From contig NZ_CP029145.1 of assembly GCF_003149515.1 (NCBI RefSeq), positions 1,674,001 through 1,738,000 on the forward strand: a stretch of 64,000 nucleotides of DNA. Direction: 5' to 3'. The position numbers were made by a program, and so were the translations under genes. Source of the DNA: Hymenobacter nivis (GTDB lineage: Bacteria; Bacteroidota; Bacteroidia; Cytophagales; Hymenobacteraceae). Numbering within the stretch: position 1 is the stretch's first letter; each line of letters starts with the position of its first letter. The notes below the pieces were generated by a model. That model was not told where the DNA came from and did not search any database. It saw only the letters and a program-made list of their open reading frames with translations. Positions 27,085 to 36,251 of the stretch are shown here, piece by piece.

Positions 27085-28512
27085 ATGAGCAGCAAACCCT
27101 GGGACGCGGTAATTATTGGCTCGGGGCCCAACGGGCTGAGCGCGGGCACCGTGCTGGCCGCCCGCGGCCTGCGCGTGCTCATCGTGGAAGGGGCCGATAC
27201 GCTGAGCGCTGGCACCCGCACCCAGGAGGTCACCCTGCCCGGCTTCCGGCACGACCTGGGCTCGGCGGTACACCCGCTGGGCTACTTGTCGCCTTACTTG
27301 CAAACGTTGCCTTTGGCGAAATTTGGCCTGGAATGGGTGGTGCCGCCCGCCTCGGTGGCGCACCCACTGGACGGGCAGGAAGCAGTTCTCCTGTCCAGAT
27401 CCGTTGCGGAGACGGCCCAGAACCTGGGCATCGACGCGGACGCTTACCGGGCCCTGGTCAGCCCCTTCGTGGGGCGCACCGACGAACTACTGCGCGACGT
27501 ACTGAAGCCACTGGGCGTGCCGCACAGCCCGCTGCTGCTGGCCCGTTTCGGCCTGAAAGCCCTACTGCCAGCCAACTTCTTTGCCGAGCATTTCTTCCGG
27601 GGCGCCCGGGCGCGGGCCCTGTTTGCGGGGTGCGCGGCCCACAGCGTACTACCGTTCGATAAGCTGTTTACCGCCGCCATCGGCCTGCTGTTTTTGGTAA
27701 CGGGGCACGCCGAGAACTGGGCGTTTCCCCGGGGCGGCGCGCAGAGCCTCAGCGATGCCCTGGCGGCTTATTTCCAAAGCCTGGGCGGCGAAATTCAGCT
27801 CTCCAAACCCATCCTGCAGTTTGAGGACTTACCCCCGGCCCGCACGTATTTGTTCGACACCGACCCGCACCAGCTGGCCCGCATTGCCCGGCACCACCTG
27901 CCGGCGGCCTACCGGCGGCGGCTGGAAAGCTTCCGGTACGGACCAGGTATTTTTAAAGTAGACTACGCTCTGAGCGGGCCCATTCCGTGGCAGGATCCGC
28001 GCTGCTTACGCGCCTCCACAGTGCATCTAGGGGGACCCATCGGCGAAATTGCCCGCAGCGAAAAAGATGCCTGGCAGGGCCACCACGCCGAAAGCCCCTA
28101 CGTGCTACTCTGCCAGCAGAGCCTGTTCGACGCCACCCGGGCCCCGGCGGGCCAGCACACCGGCTGGGCCTACTGCCACGTGCCCGCGGGCTCGACGCAG
28201 GACATGAGCGCGCGCATCGACCAGCAAATTGAGCGCTTCGCCCCGGGCTTCCGCGACCTTGTGCTGGCCCGGCGCACCATGAACACGCACGCCATCCAGG
28301 CCTACAACCCCAACTACGTGGGCGGGGCCATCACGGGCGGCGCCGTGAACCTGCCGCAGCTGTTCACCCGGCCCGTGGCGCGGTTCGACCCGTACAGCAC
28401 ACCCAACCCAGCCCTTTTCATCTGCTCCGCGTCCACGCCGCCGGGCGGGGGCGTGCACGGCATGTGCGGCTACCACGCCGCCCAAAGCGTACTGAAACGG
28501 CTGCGGGCTTGA
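27085..28512 (+). CDS. phytoene-desaturase-like FAD-dependent oxidoreductase
   Basis: A 475-residue protein with an N-terminal dinucleotide motif AVIIGSGPNGLSAGTVLAAR (residues 9-28) and EGADTLSAGTRTQE near 36, the layout of CrtI-like FAD/NAD(P) enzymes. GSAVHPLGYLSPYL is near 58, a middle PRGGAQSLSDALAAYFQSLGG near 218, and the C-terminal CSASTPPGGGVHGMCGYHAA near 450 contains the second FAD contact. It has no signal peptide. No carotenoid genes are nearby, so a role in carotenoid or retinoid chemistry cannot be claimed. Start and length fit the family. Confidence 0.88.
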   Translation: MSSKPWDAVIIGSGPNGLSAGTVLAARGLRVLIVEGADTLSAGTRTQEVTLPGFRHDLGSAVHPLGYLSPYLQTLPLAKFGLEWVVPPASVAHPLDGQEAVLLSRSVAETAQNLGIDADAYRALVSPFVGRTDELLRDVLKPLGVPHSPLLLARFGLKALLPANFFAEHFFRGARARALFAGCAAHSVLPFDKLFTAAIGLLFLVTGHAENWAFPRGGAQSLSDALAAYFQSLGGEIQLSKPILQFEDLPPARTYLFDTDPHQLARIARHHLPAAYRRRLESFRYGPGIFKVDYALSGPIPWQDPRCLRASTVHLGGPIGEIARSEKDAWQGHHAESPYVLLCQQSLFDATRAPAGQHTGWAYCHVPAGSTQDMSARIDQQIERFAPGFRDLVLARRTMNTHAIQAYNPNYVGGAITGGAVNLPQLFTRPVARFDPYSTPNPALFICSASTPPGGGVHGMCGYHAAQSVLKRLRA

Positions 28513-28551
28513 TGACTGGCGCAATTTTAACGGCCCGGGGCCCTACTCTTT

Positions 28552-28876
28552 GTCCGCATTAGCGTCCTTCTCATCGATAAGCTCCTGTTCATTTGCAGCC
28601 AGAACCGCTGGCGCGGCCTCACCGCCGAGCAGCTCTTCGACGCCCACCCGGGGGCCCCGGGTACGCGTTACAGCCGGCCAACTGGGCTGGGCCGATATGG
28701 TATTCGTGATGGAAAAGTGCTACGCCGACTGCCTGCGCGAGAAGTTCCCTGGGGCCCTGGCCGGCAAGCGCCTCATCAACCTGCGCATTCCCGACAGCTA
28801 CCAGTTTCAGGACGCTGCCCTGGTGGCGCTGCTGCGCGGCAAACTAGCGGAATACTGGCCGGGCCCCCAAGCATAG
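28552..28876 (+). pseudogene. low-molecular-weight protein tyrosine phosphatase-like, frameshifted
   Basis: The first frame gives VLLIDKLLFICSQNRWRGL then TAEQLFDAHPG, the P-loop end of the small phosphatase-like family in Bacteroidota (Cys-x-x-Asn-Arg-Trp-Arg). A second frame, shifted by one base from about 28655, continues with RVRVTAGQLGWADMVFVMEK and GKRLINLRIPDSYQFQD. Between them roughly a dozen expected residues (an SAG-type loop) are missing, and there is no normal start codon at the 5' end. The locus is therefore a remnant. The reading frame from 28550 alone would mis-translate the first third. Confidence 0.72.
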
Positions 28877-28892
28877 CGCTAGCTGGTAACCA

Positions 28893-28942
28893 GCAAAAAA
28901 GGCGGCCCGCTACTCGGATGAGTAGCGGGCCGCCTTTTTTGC
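28893..28942. terminator. bidirectional rho-independent terminator
   Basis: A 23-bp perfect stem, 28893-28915 with 28920-28942, and a 4-base loop. GC core GGCGGCCCGCTACTC is bounded by A6 on one side and T6 on the other, so it can end transcription on both strands. It serves the plus-strand phosphatase remnant and the minus-strand susD gene, whose stop codon is 31 bases away. Confidence 0.9.
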
Positions 28943-28973
28943 TTCGTCAAAAATAAAGCTAACAGCTTATCGG

Positions 28974-30590
28974 TTAATACCCTGGATTCTGGGTCAGGCC
29001 CCAGGTTTGAACATCGTTAAGCTCGATGGGTAGCAGCGGGAAGGGATTCACGCTGGTTTCGGTGGTAACGTGGGTGAGGCAGCGGGCCCGCACGTTGTTG
29101 GTCGGGTCGGTGGGCAGTGTGGCCAAGTAGCGGCCGGTGCGCACCAAGTCCCAGTAGCGCAGGGTTTCTTCCGCCAGCTCCACACGGCGCTCGTGCCAGA
29201 TGGCGGTGAGCAGGGCCTGGCCCGAGAGGCCGGCGCTGAGGGGGGGTAGGGTGCCGGCTGGCGTGTTGGCCGGGTCATAGCTCGCGGAGCCCAGGACGGT
29301 GCCCGGCGGCTTTGTAGAAGCACGGGCCCGGTCGCGCACTTGGTTCACGAGGACAATGGCTTCGCCGCTTTTGTTAAGCTGGGCGGCAGCCTCGGCCTTC
29401 ATTAGCAGCACGTCGGCGTAGCGCATCTTCCGGATATTCTGGCCGCTGGCCTTGTTTTGGGGCGGGGCAATAATGGCGACTTTGCGGCTTAGATACCCCG
29501 TGTCGTTTTCGGACAGGTCAACTTTATTCAGGATACCCAGCGCAACGTCCTGGTCCTTGATGAAGGTTACGAGCCGGCGCGGGTCGTTGGGCTCAAACTC
29601 GTCGAAGAGGTTCTGGGTCGGGTTGTTGAAACCATAGCCGAAAGTCTTGCGGTTGTTCTGGAACACGTTGTTGGTCGTGCCCGTCTTTATCGGCCCATAG
29701 CCCTCGTTCGAAACGGCAAACTGAATCTCAAAAACGGACTCTGGGCCGTTCTCGGCTACTTCTTGATGAATGGCCGCGTAGTTCGGTTCCAGGCTGTATT
29801 GGCTCGACGAGATAACGGTGCTCGTTAGGTCGTACACGTCCTGCCAAGTATGGTTAGCAGCATTCACAGTACCCAGTTCATACATGATGACGCGGGCGAG
29901 GTAAGCGTTGGCGGCGCCTTTGGTCACGCGGCCCACATCGGCGGTAGCGTAAGCATTCTTTTCGGGCAGCAGGGCGGCGGCGGCCTTCAAGTCCTTCTCG
30001 ATAAAGGCATAGGTGTCGGCAATGCTGGAGCGCTTAACGTTAGCAGCATCGGTCGGCAGCACGGCCCGCTCAAATAGCGGCACACCCCCGAACACCCGCA
30101 CCAGGTAGAAGTAGTTATAGGCCCGGAAGAAAAGCGCCTCACCCTTGAGCCGGCCCTTGAGCACCGCATCAATGGAGCCGCCATCCACGTTATTAATCAC
30201 TGTGTTGGCGCGGCCAATACCCGTATAGCTGTGCGACCAGAGCGTGGGAACAATAGTGTTGGAGGCAGTAGTATTCCAGTTTTTCATGTCCGAAAGGAGC
30301 TTAAAGTCACTGGGCGTACTACCCTTTTGAGCATCGTCGCTCAGGATATCGCCAAACATCCACTCGTACACGTGGCCGACGTAGTCGCCGTAGCCCCACT
30401 TGGGGCCCTCGTCCCACGAGGCCGCGTCGTAAATGGCGTTCACGGCCTGCACCGCGTTCACGGGGTCCGAGAAAAGGCTGGCCTGAGTAGTGGCGCCCAG
30501 GGGCTGCTTGTCCAGAAAATTCTTGCAACCCTGGGATAGCACGACCAGAGCGGTCAGGGCTAGCAGGCGTGCGGGGTAGGTAAGTTTCAT
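28974..30590 (-). CDS. susD: SusD/RagB family outer-membrane lipoprotein
   Basis: A 538-residue protein with lipoprotein signal (MKLTYPARLLALTALVVLSQ then Gly-Cys, Cys at residue 22) and the start of a SusD: KNFLDKQPLGATTQASLFSD. The TPR-like helices begin at AVQAVNAIYDAASWDEGP, and the C-terminus has MRYADVLLMKAEAAAQLNK near 413, NQVRDRARA near 440 and WHERRVELAEETLRYWDLVR near 485, all standard. The protein caps a SusC channel and binds glycan or another nutrient at the cell surface. It follows susC by 115 bases. No glycoside hydrolase is adjacent, so the ligand cannot be named. Confidence 0.95.
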   Translation of the reverse strand: MKLTYPARLLALTALVVLSQGCKNFLDKQPLGATTQASLFSDPVNAVQAVNAIYDAASWDEGPKWGYGDYVGHVYEWMFGDILSDDAQKGSTPSDFKLLSDMKNWNTTASNTIVPTLWSHSYTGIGRANTVINNVDGGSIDAVLKGRLKGEALFFRAYNYFYLVRVFGGVPLFERAVLPTDAANVKRSSIADTYAFIEKDLKAAAALLPEKNAYATADVGRVTKGAANAYLARVIMYELGTVNAANHTWQDVYDLTSTVISSSQYSLEPNYAAIHQEVAENGPESVFEIQFAVSNEGYGPIKTGTTNNVFQNNRKTFGYGFNNPTQNLFDEFEPNDPRRLVTFIKDQDVALGILNKVDLSENDTGYLSRKVAIIAPPQNKASGQNIRKMRYADVLLMKAEAAAQLNKSGEAIVLVNQVRDRARASTKPPGTVLGSASYDPANTPAGTLPPLSAGLSGQALLTAIWHERRVELAEETLRYWDLVRTGRYLATLPTDPTNNVRARCLTHVTTETSVNPFPLLPIELNDVQTWGLTQNPGY

Positions 30591-30704
30591 GGGTTGATAG
30601 CTGATTGTTGATTGTTCTTAGTTCCTGATTTCTAATTCTTGACTCTCAGTTGCTTACTAAAGCGAATAATTTAGAGCCAGGAATCAGAAACCAGAAACAG
30701 AGAA

Positions 30705-33700
30705 TTAAAAATTCACATTGACACCTAGGCGGTAAGTGCGTGGCTGCGGATAGTTGCCGAAGTCCACACCGTAAGCCAGCGGGTTGTTGTAGTAGCCGGA
30801 AGATGAAATTTCCGGGTCGAGGCCCGTGTACTTGGTGATGGTGAATAGATTATCTACCGATACGTATACCCGCAGGCCACCTACCTGGTACTTGGAAAGG
30901 AGGGCAGCGGGCAGGGTGTAGCCCAGCTGCATGTTGCGGGCGCGCAGGTAGCTGGCGTTCTCTACATAGCGGCTGCTGAACTGGTCGTTGCCGTTCTTGT
31001 CGTCGGCCGTCATGCGGGGCTGGTCCGAGCCGGTGTTAGTGGGCGTCCAGCGGTCAAGGCGCGAGGCGTAGAAGTTCGACCAGGTACCGGCGAAGTTGGA
31101 AGATTTCGAGAGGTCGAAGGCCGGGGCGTTGATGGCCTTTGCCCCTTGCACGCCATAGAGTAAAATCTGGAAATCGAAACCGCTGTACGTCAGGTTCAGC
31201 GATGCGCCGTAACTGAAGCTAGGGGTAGCACTACCCAGGTACGTACGGTCGGTGGGGTCAATCTTACCATCGTTGTTGACATCCTGATACTTCACGTCGC
31301 CCGGCTTAGCATTGGGCTGGATGAGCGTACCGGCGGCGTTCTTATAAGAGTCGATTTCGCCTTGGTTATGGAATACGCCTTGGGCCTGCAAGCCGTAGAA
31401 GTAGGCCACCTCGCGGCCCACGTCGGTGAGCGTGGTGTTGCCAAATTGCGCGAGCACGTTGCCGCTGGCGATGGGGCTGGCCCCACCCAGGCTGGTGATG
31501 CGGTTATTAATGGCCGTGAAATTGACGTTGGCCGTGTAGCCAAGCTTGCCTATCGCGTCGCGATAAGTCAGGGCCAGCTCTAAGCCGCGGTTGCGCAGCG
31601 AGGCCACGTTGGCCGAGGCTGGGCCCTGGCCCACATAATCGGGCACTGGCAGCAAGGCAATCATGTCTTTGGTGCGCCGCTCGAAGTAGTCAGCCGTAAA
31701 CGAGAGCTTGCTATCGAGCAGGTCTAGGTCTAGGCCAATGTCGCTGGTAATAGCCGTTTCCCACTTCAGACCGGGGTTATTAAGCTGCGCCACGGCGATG
31801 CCGGGGGCCAGCGTGTTATTAAACACGTAGTTCTGCTGGTTTATCGCTACCGACGCGAAGCCGTAGCTAGGAGCGGCGTTCTGGTTGCCTACCCCCCCGT
31901 AGCTGGCCCGGAGCTTGAGCAGCGAGATGGCACTCACGCTCTTTAAGAACTTCTCGTTCGAGACGCGCCACGCGGCCCCTACCGATGGGAACACGCCCCG
32001 GCGCACGGCCGGCAAAAACTTGGAGGTTTGGTCCAGGCGCACGGTCCCGGTCAGCAGGTAGCGGTCCTTATACGCATAGTTGGCCCTGGCAAAATACGAC
32101 AGCAATGAGTTATCGGTAGGCAGTAGCTGCCCGATGGTAGGCACCGGGCTACGGGCCGACGTGATGTACTGAAGGTTGGGATCGATCGGCACGTCGAAGG
32201 CCGTAATCTGCGTGCCGTTAAAGGTAGTCTGCTGCGCCTCCTGGCCCAGCGTGGCCGAGAATGAGCTGTTATCGCCCAAGTCCTTGTTGTAATTCAGGAA
32301 GTTCGACCACACGTAGCCCACCGTCTCGGTCCGCGTGTCTTGGAGCGAGCTGAGGGAGCGCTGGTCATTGGCGCCCAGGTAGTATTTGGGCAGGTAAACC
32401 CGCGGATTACCGTTGGTGTAGCGGACACCGAAGTTGGAGCGGAACGACAGCCCTTTGATGATTTTCACGTCAACATACGCATTGGTAAACAAGTCGTTGG
32501 TGTTCGTCTTATTGTACTGCTGCTCTTGGATAACGCGCGCCAGGTTGGGCGTAAAGCTCGTAATCTGGTCGTAGGCAAAGGTCCCGTCGGCGTTGTAGGG
32601 GTTAGAGAGGGGGCTGGCCGTGATGGAGGATTTGAAGAGCGAGTTACCGCCGCCGCTGTTGGCCAGCAACTGCGAGTGGGTGAAGGTGGCCGACAGCCCA
32701 GCCTTTATGTGGTCGGTCAGAACCAGGTCGTCGTTGAGGCGAACGATGTACTTTTTGAGTCCCGAACTCTTCACGATACCGTCCTGCTGGAAGTAAGCCC
32801 CACTCACCAAGTAGCGGTTCTGTTCGTTGCCACCAGCTACCGACAGGTTGTAGCTCTCAATGAGGCCGCGCTGGCTCACTAGGTCCTGCCAGTTGGTACC
32901 CTGTGCGTTTGTGGCAATGGCGTTGGGCACCTGGGCGGCCAGGTCAGCGGGAAGCGCCTTGCCCGCGTTGACGTAGGCTTCGTTTACCAGGGTCGAATAC
33001 TGAGCGGCATTAGTCAGGTCCAGCTTTTTGCGAATTTGCTGAAAGCCCACGTAGCTGCTCACGTTAAACTGTGGCTTGCCCACTTTGCCGTGCTTGGTGG
33101 TGATAACCACTACCCCGTTGGCCCCGCGCGAGCCGTAGATGGCCGTGGCCGAGGCATCCTTCAGAATCTCGGTGGACTCGATGTTCTCGGGTAGTAGAAA
33201 GCTGATATCGGTGGTCAGGAAGCCGTCCACCACATACAGCGGGTCGCTGTTGTTGATGGTGCCTACCCCCCGCACCCGGATGCGGGTGCCCGAGCCCGGC
33301 TGGCCGCTGTTGGAAGTTACGTCAACACCGGCTACCCGCCCTTGCAGGGCCTGCACCGGGTCGGAAGTGGCTACCTGCGTCAGCTGCTTGCCCGTTACTG
33401 AGGCTACCGAGCCGGTAAGGTCGCTCTTGCGGGCCGTACCGTAGCCGATAACTACGACGTCGTTCAGGGACTGCGCGTTGTCGGCCAGCGTCACGTTTAC
33501 GTTGCCATTGGTACCCGCCACGGGCACTTCCTGGCGCGTGAACCCAACCGAGCTGATGACCAGCACGCTGTTGGCAGGCGCCTGCAGCGTGAAGCGGCCG
33601 TCTGCGCCAGTGCTGGCACCGGTGGTGGTGCCTTTCACAATGACCGTTACGCCAGGCAGGGCCTCGCCCTTGCTGTCTTTAATTGTTCCTTGGATCGGGA

Positions 33701-33776
33701 TCGTTTGCGCCGCTGCGCCAAAAGGCCGCAGCAACAGCGCAAACACCACGAACGCCGCAAGTAAAACGGATTTCAT
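30705..33776 (-). CDS. susC: SusC/RagA family TonB-linked outer-membrane receptor
   Basis: A 1023-residue receptor. Signal peptide residues 1-23; carboxypeptidase-regulatory-like domain about 26-105 (GTIKDSKGEALPGVTVIVKG); plug about 110-235 with SLNDVVVIGYGTARKSDLTG, QALQGRVAGVDV, RIRVRGVGTINNSDPLYVVD and the SusC signature SATAIYGSRGANGVVVITT. The rest is a 22-strand barrel ending in NYPQPRTYRLGVNVNF with the terminal Phe needed for outer-membrane insertion. It imports a ligand handed over by the SusD partner, powered by TonB. No hybrid two-component regulator or anti-sigma pair lies next to it. Confidence 0.96.
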   Translation of the reverse strand: MKSVLLAAFVVFALLLRPFGAAAQTIPIQGTIKDSKGEALPGVTVIVKGTTTGASTGADGRFTLQAPANSVLVISSVGFTRQEVPVAGTNGNVNVTLADNAQSLNDVVVIGYGTARKSDLTGSVASVTGKQLTQVATSDPVQALQGRVAGVDVTSNSGQPGSGTRIRVRGVGTINNSDPLYVVDGFLTTDISFLLPENIESTEILKDASATAIYGSRGANGVVVITTKHGKVGKPQFNVSSYVGFQQIRKKLDLTNAAQYSTLVNEAYVNAGKALPADLAAQVPNAIATNAQGTNWQDLVSQRGLIESYNLSVAGGNEQNRYLVSGAYFQQDGIVKSSGLKKYIVRLNDDLVLTDHIKAGLSATFTHSQLLANSGGGNSLFKSSITASPLSNPYNADGTFAYDQITSFTPNLARVIQEQQYNKTNTNDLFTNAYVDVKIIKGLSFRSNFGVRYTNGNPRVYLPKYYLGANDQRSLSSLQDTRTETVGYVWSNFLNYNKDLGDNSSFSATLGQEAQQTTFNGTQITAFDVPIDPNLQYITSARSPVPTIGQLLPTDNSLLSYFARANYAYKDRYLLTGTVRLDQTSKFLPAVRRGVFPSVGAAWRVSNEKFLKSVSAISLLKLRASYGGVGNQNAAPSYGFASVAINQQNYVFNNTLAPGIAVAQLNNPGLKWETAITSDIGLDLDLLDSKLSFTADYFERRTKDMIALLPVPDYVGQGPASANVASLRNRGLELALTYRDAIGKLGYTANVNFTAINNRITSLGGASPIASGNVLAQFGNTTLTDVGREVAYFYGLQAQGVFHNQGEIDSYKNAAGTLIQPNAKPGDVKYQDVNNDGKIDPTDRTYLGSATPSFSYGASLNLTYSGFDFQILLYGVQGAKAINAPAFDLSKSSNFAGTWSNFYASRLDRWTPTNTGSDQPRMTADDKNGNDQFSSRYVENASYLRARNMQLGYTLPAALLSKYQVGGLRVYVSVDNLFTITKYTGLDPEISSSGYYNNPLAYGVDFGNYPQPRTYRLGVNVNF

Positions 33777-33808
33777 AAGCTGAACTTGAATTAATGAAAT
33801 GATAACAA

Positions 33809-33816
33809 CAAAAGTA
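33809..33816 (-). promoter_or_regulatory. possible Bacteroidota -7 element of the susC promoter
   Basis: On the minus strand these bases read TACTTTTG, a fit to the TAnnTTTG -7 consensus, 33 bases upstream of the susC start codon. The best upstream TTTG is about 28 bases away rather than the usual 19-21, so the pair is imperfect. Confidence 0.3.
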
Positions 33817-33879
33817 GGCCTCCTTCTTGTATATATTTATAATACAAAAAGTGCAAATAAATACAAAACTTTGGCTATA

Positions 33880-34137
33880 GATGATAAATATAAATTACTC
33901 CGGGCTAATCCGCACGTTTGCAAACGGCTTTTTGGGGTCGAATTGATTCAGTTGGAACAAGTGCTAGAAAAAGTACTGAGCCACATCACCCACTATTTGC
34001 AAGAAAACCCGCTCTCGAAACGGGGAATTAATGCAGAATTCAGCGTTGCCAACCAGTTGTTACTGATCTTCTAGTACTTACGATAGCATCTGACGTTTCT
34101 AAGCCTGGGGTTCTCTTACGGAATTTCGGAAAGCTAA
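33880..34137 (+). pseudogene. N-terminal remnant of an IS5-like transposase
   Basis: The frame reads YKLLRANPHVCKRLFGVELI, then SKRGINAEFSVANQLLLIF, a stop, YLR, a stop, then HLTFLSLGFSYGISES and a third stop. This matches the N-terminal helical/HTH part of transposases of the DDE_Tnp_4 (IS5-like) type, where one continuous sequence such as LLLIFQYLRHYLTF is expected. The DDE core is absent; a hairpin repeat starts 34 bases further on. It lies upstream of susC in a 789-bp gene-free interval. Confidence 0.6.
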
Positions 34138-34170
34138 GTACCCGTTGCTAATTAGTTTGATGTAAAAAAC

Positions 34171-34266
34171 GTCAGGCTGAGCGCAGTCGAAGTAGCTCTT
34201 GTTCGAAGTTAACTACAACATTTATAAATAGTTACGCATCATATATGCTTCGACAAGCTTGGCATG
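34171..34266. repeat. degenerate GTCAGGCTGAGC hairpin repeat
   Basis: The left arm GTCAGGCTGAGCGCAGTCGA and right arm TCGACAAGCTTGGCATG are imperfect complements of the dispersed hairpin family (compare 10122 and 26929). The loop is AT-rich. It lies downstream of the IS5-like remnant. Confidence 0.55.
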
Positions 34267-34399
34267 GCCGTCTGTTTTAACATAAGCTATTTACCAACGG
34301 GTACTTATCGATTTGGTTTTTAATGCTTCAGCATGCAAAACCACTTGTCTTTTTGTCCATGTGCGCGGCAATTTAACTCGTGTGTGGCAAGCATTAGAT

Positions 34400-34441
34400 C
34401 CCAATTTAAGTAATGAAATTCCCAATTTAAGTAATGAAATT
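34400..34441. repeat. 21-bp perfect tandem duplication
   Basis: The unit CCCAATTTAAGTAATGAAATT occurs twice head to tail (34400-34420 and 34421-34441; 21 bases, identical). It is AT-rich, non-coding and about 125 bases upstream of the M90 peptidase gene, where it may affect the promoter. Confidence 0.85.
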
Positions 34442-34565
34442 TATACACTAATTTTGAGAATTACGCCATTGGAAATAGAGTGCAACTGAATGCAGCTAAG
34501 TGCCAAACGATTGTGAAGCTGGGGGCCCTGGGTAACCCAACCCGCCCGGCTGCGTTGAGTACTAC

Positions 34566-35498
34566 ATGTCGTACTTTTTGAGCTTGGCCGTGCTGGCCGC
34601 TGTGGTCTTTGGGTTCTACCGCTACGCCACGGCCGACGGCCGCCGCCGTGCCGCCGCGTTGGCCGTGGGCTTTCCGGCCGCGTGGGGGGTCCTGCTGGCC
34701 GAAAACGTGGCCTTTTACCAGGCCCTGGGCGACGCCGAAAAGTCCCGGTTTGAGCAACGCGTGCAGCTGTTTTTGGCTGATACGCACATTACCGGGGTGC
34801 AAACCGAGGTGGACGAGCTAACGCGCCTGCTGGTGGCAGCGGCGGCCGTTATCCCCACATTTGGGTTTCCGGAGTGGACGTACGCCCACTTAGGAGAAGT
34901 GCTAGTGGTGCCCGACGCCTGGGTGCTAGGCCCCGACTCCACCCAAGAGGTGCAGCCGCTGCAAGGCACGCTGCTGGGCTCGGTGCAGCGCTTCCAAAAC
35001 CAGCACTATATGCGCTTATCAAAAGCCTCTTTGCTTCAGGGCTTTGCTAACCCGCAGGACCGCCAGAACGTGGGCATCCATGAGTTTGCGCACCTGCTCG
35101 ACGAGGCCGACGGCGTGATTGACGGCGTGCCCCAGGTGGCGCTGCCCGCCCGCCTGCTGGGGCCCTGGGCCGCCGTGGTACACCGCGAAATGGAAGCCTT
35201 ACGGGCCGGTAAATCGGAAATCAACCCGTACGCAGGCACTAACGAAGCCGAGTTCTTCGCCGTCGTCACGGAGTACTTTTTCGAGAAGCCCGACCAATTG
35301 CAGGCCCATCACCCCGAGCTGTACGCTCTACTCACCGAGCTTTTTCACCAACGCCCCGGCGCCCACCAGGGCCCCAGCGCCGGCCCACGCCGGTGGCTGC
35401 ACCAGCTGCGGGGCCCCGGCAAGTTTAGCCGCAACTCACCGTGCCCCTGCGGCAGCGGGAAGCCGTACAAGAATTGTCACGGCCCCGCCGCGGCGTAG
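34566..35498 (+). CDS. M90 (MtfA-like) zinc peptidase with C-terminal SEC-C motif
   Basis: A 310-residue protein. An N-terminal membrane segment (YFLSLAVLAAVVFGFYRYA) is followed by a cytoplasmic or anchored peptidase domain with the zinc site GIHEFAHLLDEADG near residue 160 and the third ligand in NEAEFFAVVTEYFFEKP near 227. These match MtfA/M90 (distant relatives of anthrax lethal factor). In enterobacteria MtfA binds the Mlc repressor and thereby tunes glucose uptake; that role should not be assumed here. The last 25 residues (NSPCPCGSGKPYKNCHG) are a SEC-C zinc motif as found at the end of SecA, an unusual addition. A TSS-proximal tandem repeat lies upstream. Confidence 0.85.
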   Translation: MSYFLSLAVLAAVVFGFYRYATADGRRRAAALAVGFPAAWGVLLAENVAFYQALGDAEKSRFEQRVQLFLADTHITGVQTEVDELTRLLVAAAAVIPTFGFPEWTYAHLGEVLVVPDAWVLGPDSTQEVQPLQGTLLGSVQRFQNQHYMRLSKASLLQGFANPQDRQNVGIHEFAHLLDEADGVIDGVPQVALPARLLGPWAAVVHREMEALRAGKSEINPYAGTNEAEFFAVVTEYFFEKPDQLQAHHPELYALLTELFHQRPGAHQGPSAGPRRWLHQLRGPGKFSRNSPCPCGSGKPYKNCHGPAAA

Positions 35499-35514
35499 CG
35501 CCCCGGGCCCCTTC

Positions 35515-36237
35515 CTACGCCGCCGTAGGCGCGGTGTAAGCCAAGCGGCGCGCCAGCACCTGGGCCACGCCTTCGAGCCGGCGCAACACGGGCTGCACCA
35601 CGGCCTCGTCATCGAAATCGATTCGCTGGTTGCGCGCGGTAAGGTAGCGGGCCAAGGCGGCGTTGTCGTCGAGGGCGTGGGCGAGGTCGCGCTGGGCGTC
35701 GTCCCACTCGCCCAGTTCGCCAGCGGCGAGGTAGCGGTAGCGCAGCGCAATAGTCAGGCTCACCAGGCCGGCCAGGCGAGCCAGCACGGCTTGCTCGGCG
35801 GCCGAAAAGTGGCGGGCTTTCTTGTCGATGATGGCCAGCATGCCCAAGCGGTTGCCGTCGGCGGCTTCGAGGGCGGCGCCAGCGTAGAAGCTCAGGCCCA
35901 AGGCCTGGGCCACATCGGGCCGGATGAGGCCGCAGCTCTCGGACTTATAATCGGACATCACCACGGCGGCATCCTGCAAAATGGCGGCCGAGCACATGCT
36001 CTCGTTGCGCACCAGGCCCGGAATACCCGTAGCCCCAGAAAGGGCCTTAAACCACACAAAGTCAGCGTCAACCAGCGAAATCAGGGCGATGGGCGCGCTG
36101 AATAGCTGCGCAGCCCAAGCCGCGTAGTGGTCAAATACAGGCTCAGGGGTCGTGTTCACAATTTGGAACTGGTGCAGCGTGCGCAGGCGCGCGGCGTCGT
36201 GGCCAGGAATCAGCGAATCGGGGTAAGCGTTAGTCAT
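35515..36237 (-). CDS. GAF domain-containing protein
   Basis: A 240-residue soluble protein with one GAF domain spanning roughly residues 25-170: LHQFQIVNTTPEPVFDHYA, APIALISLVDADFVWFKA, GIPGLVRNESMCSAAI, ALGLSFYAGAALEAADGNRLG and MLAIIDKKARHFSAAEQAVL. The C-terminal 60 residues are helical and may dimerise. There is no kinase, cyclase or HTH domain, so it is a stand-alone sensor of the kind common in Bacteroidota. It is 14 bases downstream of the pirin gene, so they are probably co-transcribed. The ligand is unknown. Confidence 0.88.
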   Translation of the reverse strand: MTNAYPDSLIPGHDAARLRTLHQFQIVNTTPEPVFDHYAAWAAQLFSAPIALISLVDADFVWFKALSGATGIPGLVRNESMCSAAILQDAAVVMSDYKSESCGLIRPDVAQALGLSFYAGAALEAADGNRLGMLAIIDKKARHFSAAEQAVLARLAGLVSLTIALRYRYLAAGELGEWDDAQRDLAHALDDNAALARYLTARNQRIDFDDEAVVQPVLRRLEGVAQVLARRLAYTAPTAA

Positions 36238-36251
36238 TAGTTTGTCAGCAG

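Noticed and set aside
30601..30704. Imperfect inverted repeat between susC and susD considered as an attenuator.
   Set aside because: The pairing (CTGATTTCT with AGGAATCAG-type sequence) is short and interrupted; not strong enough to call.
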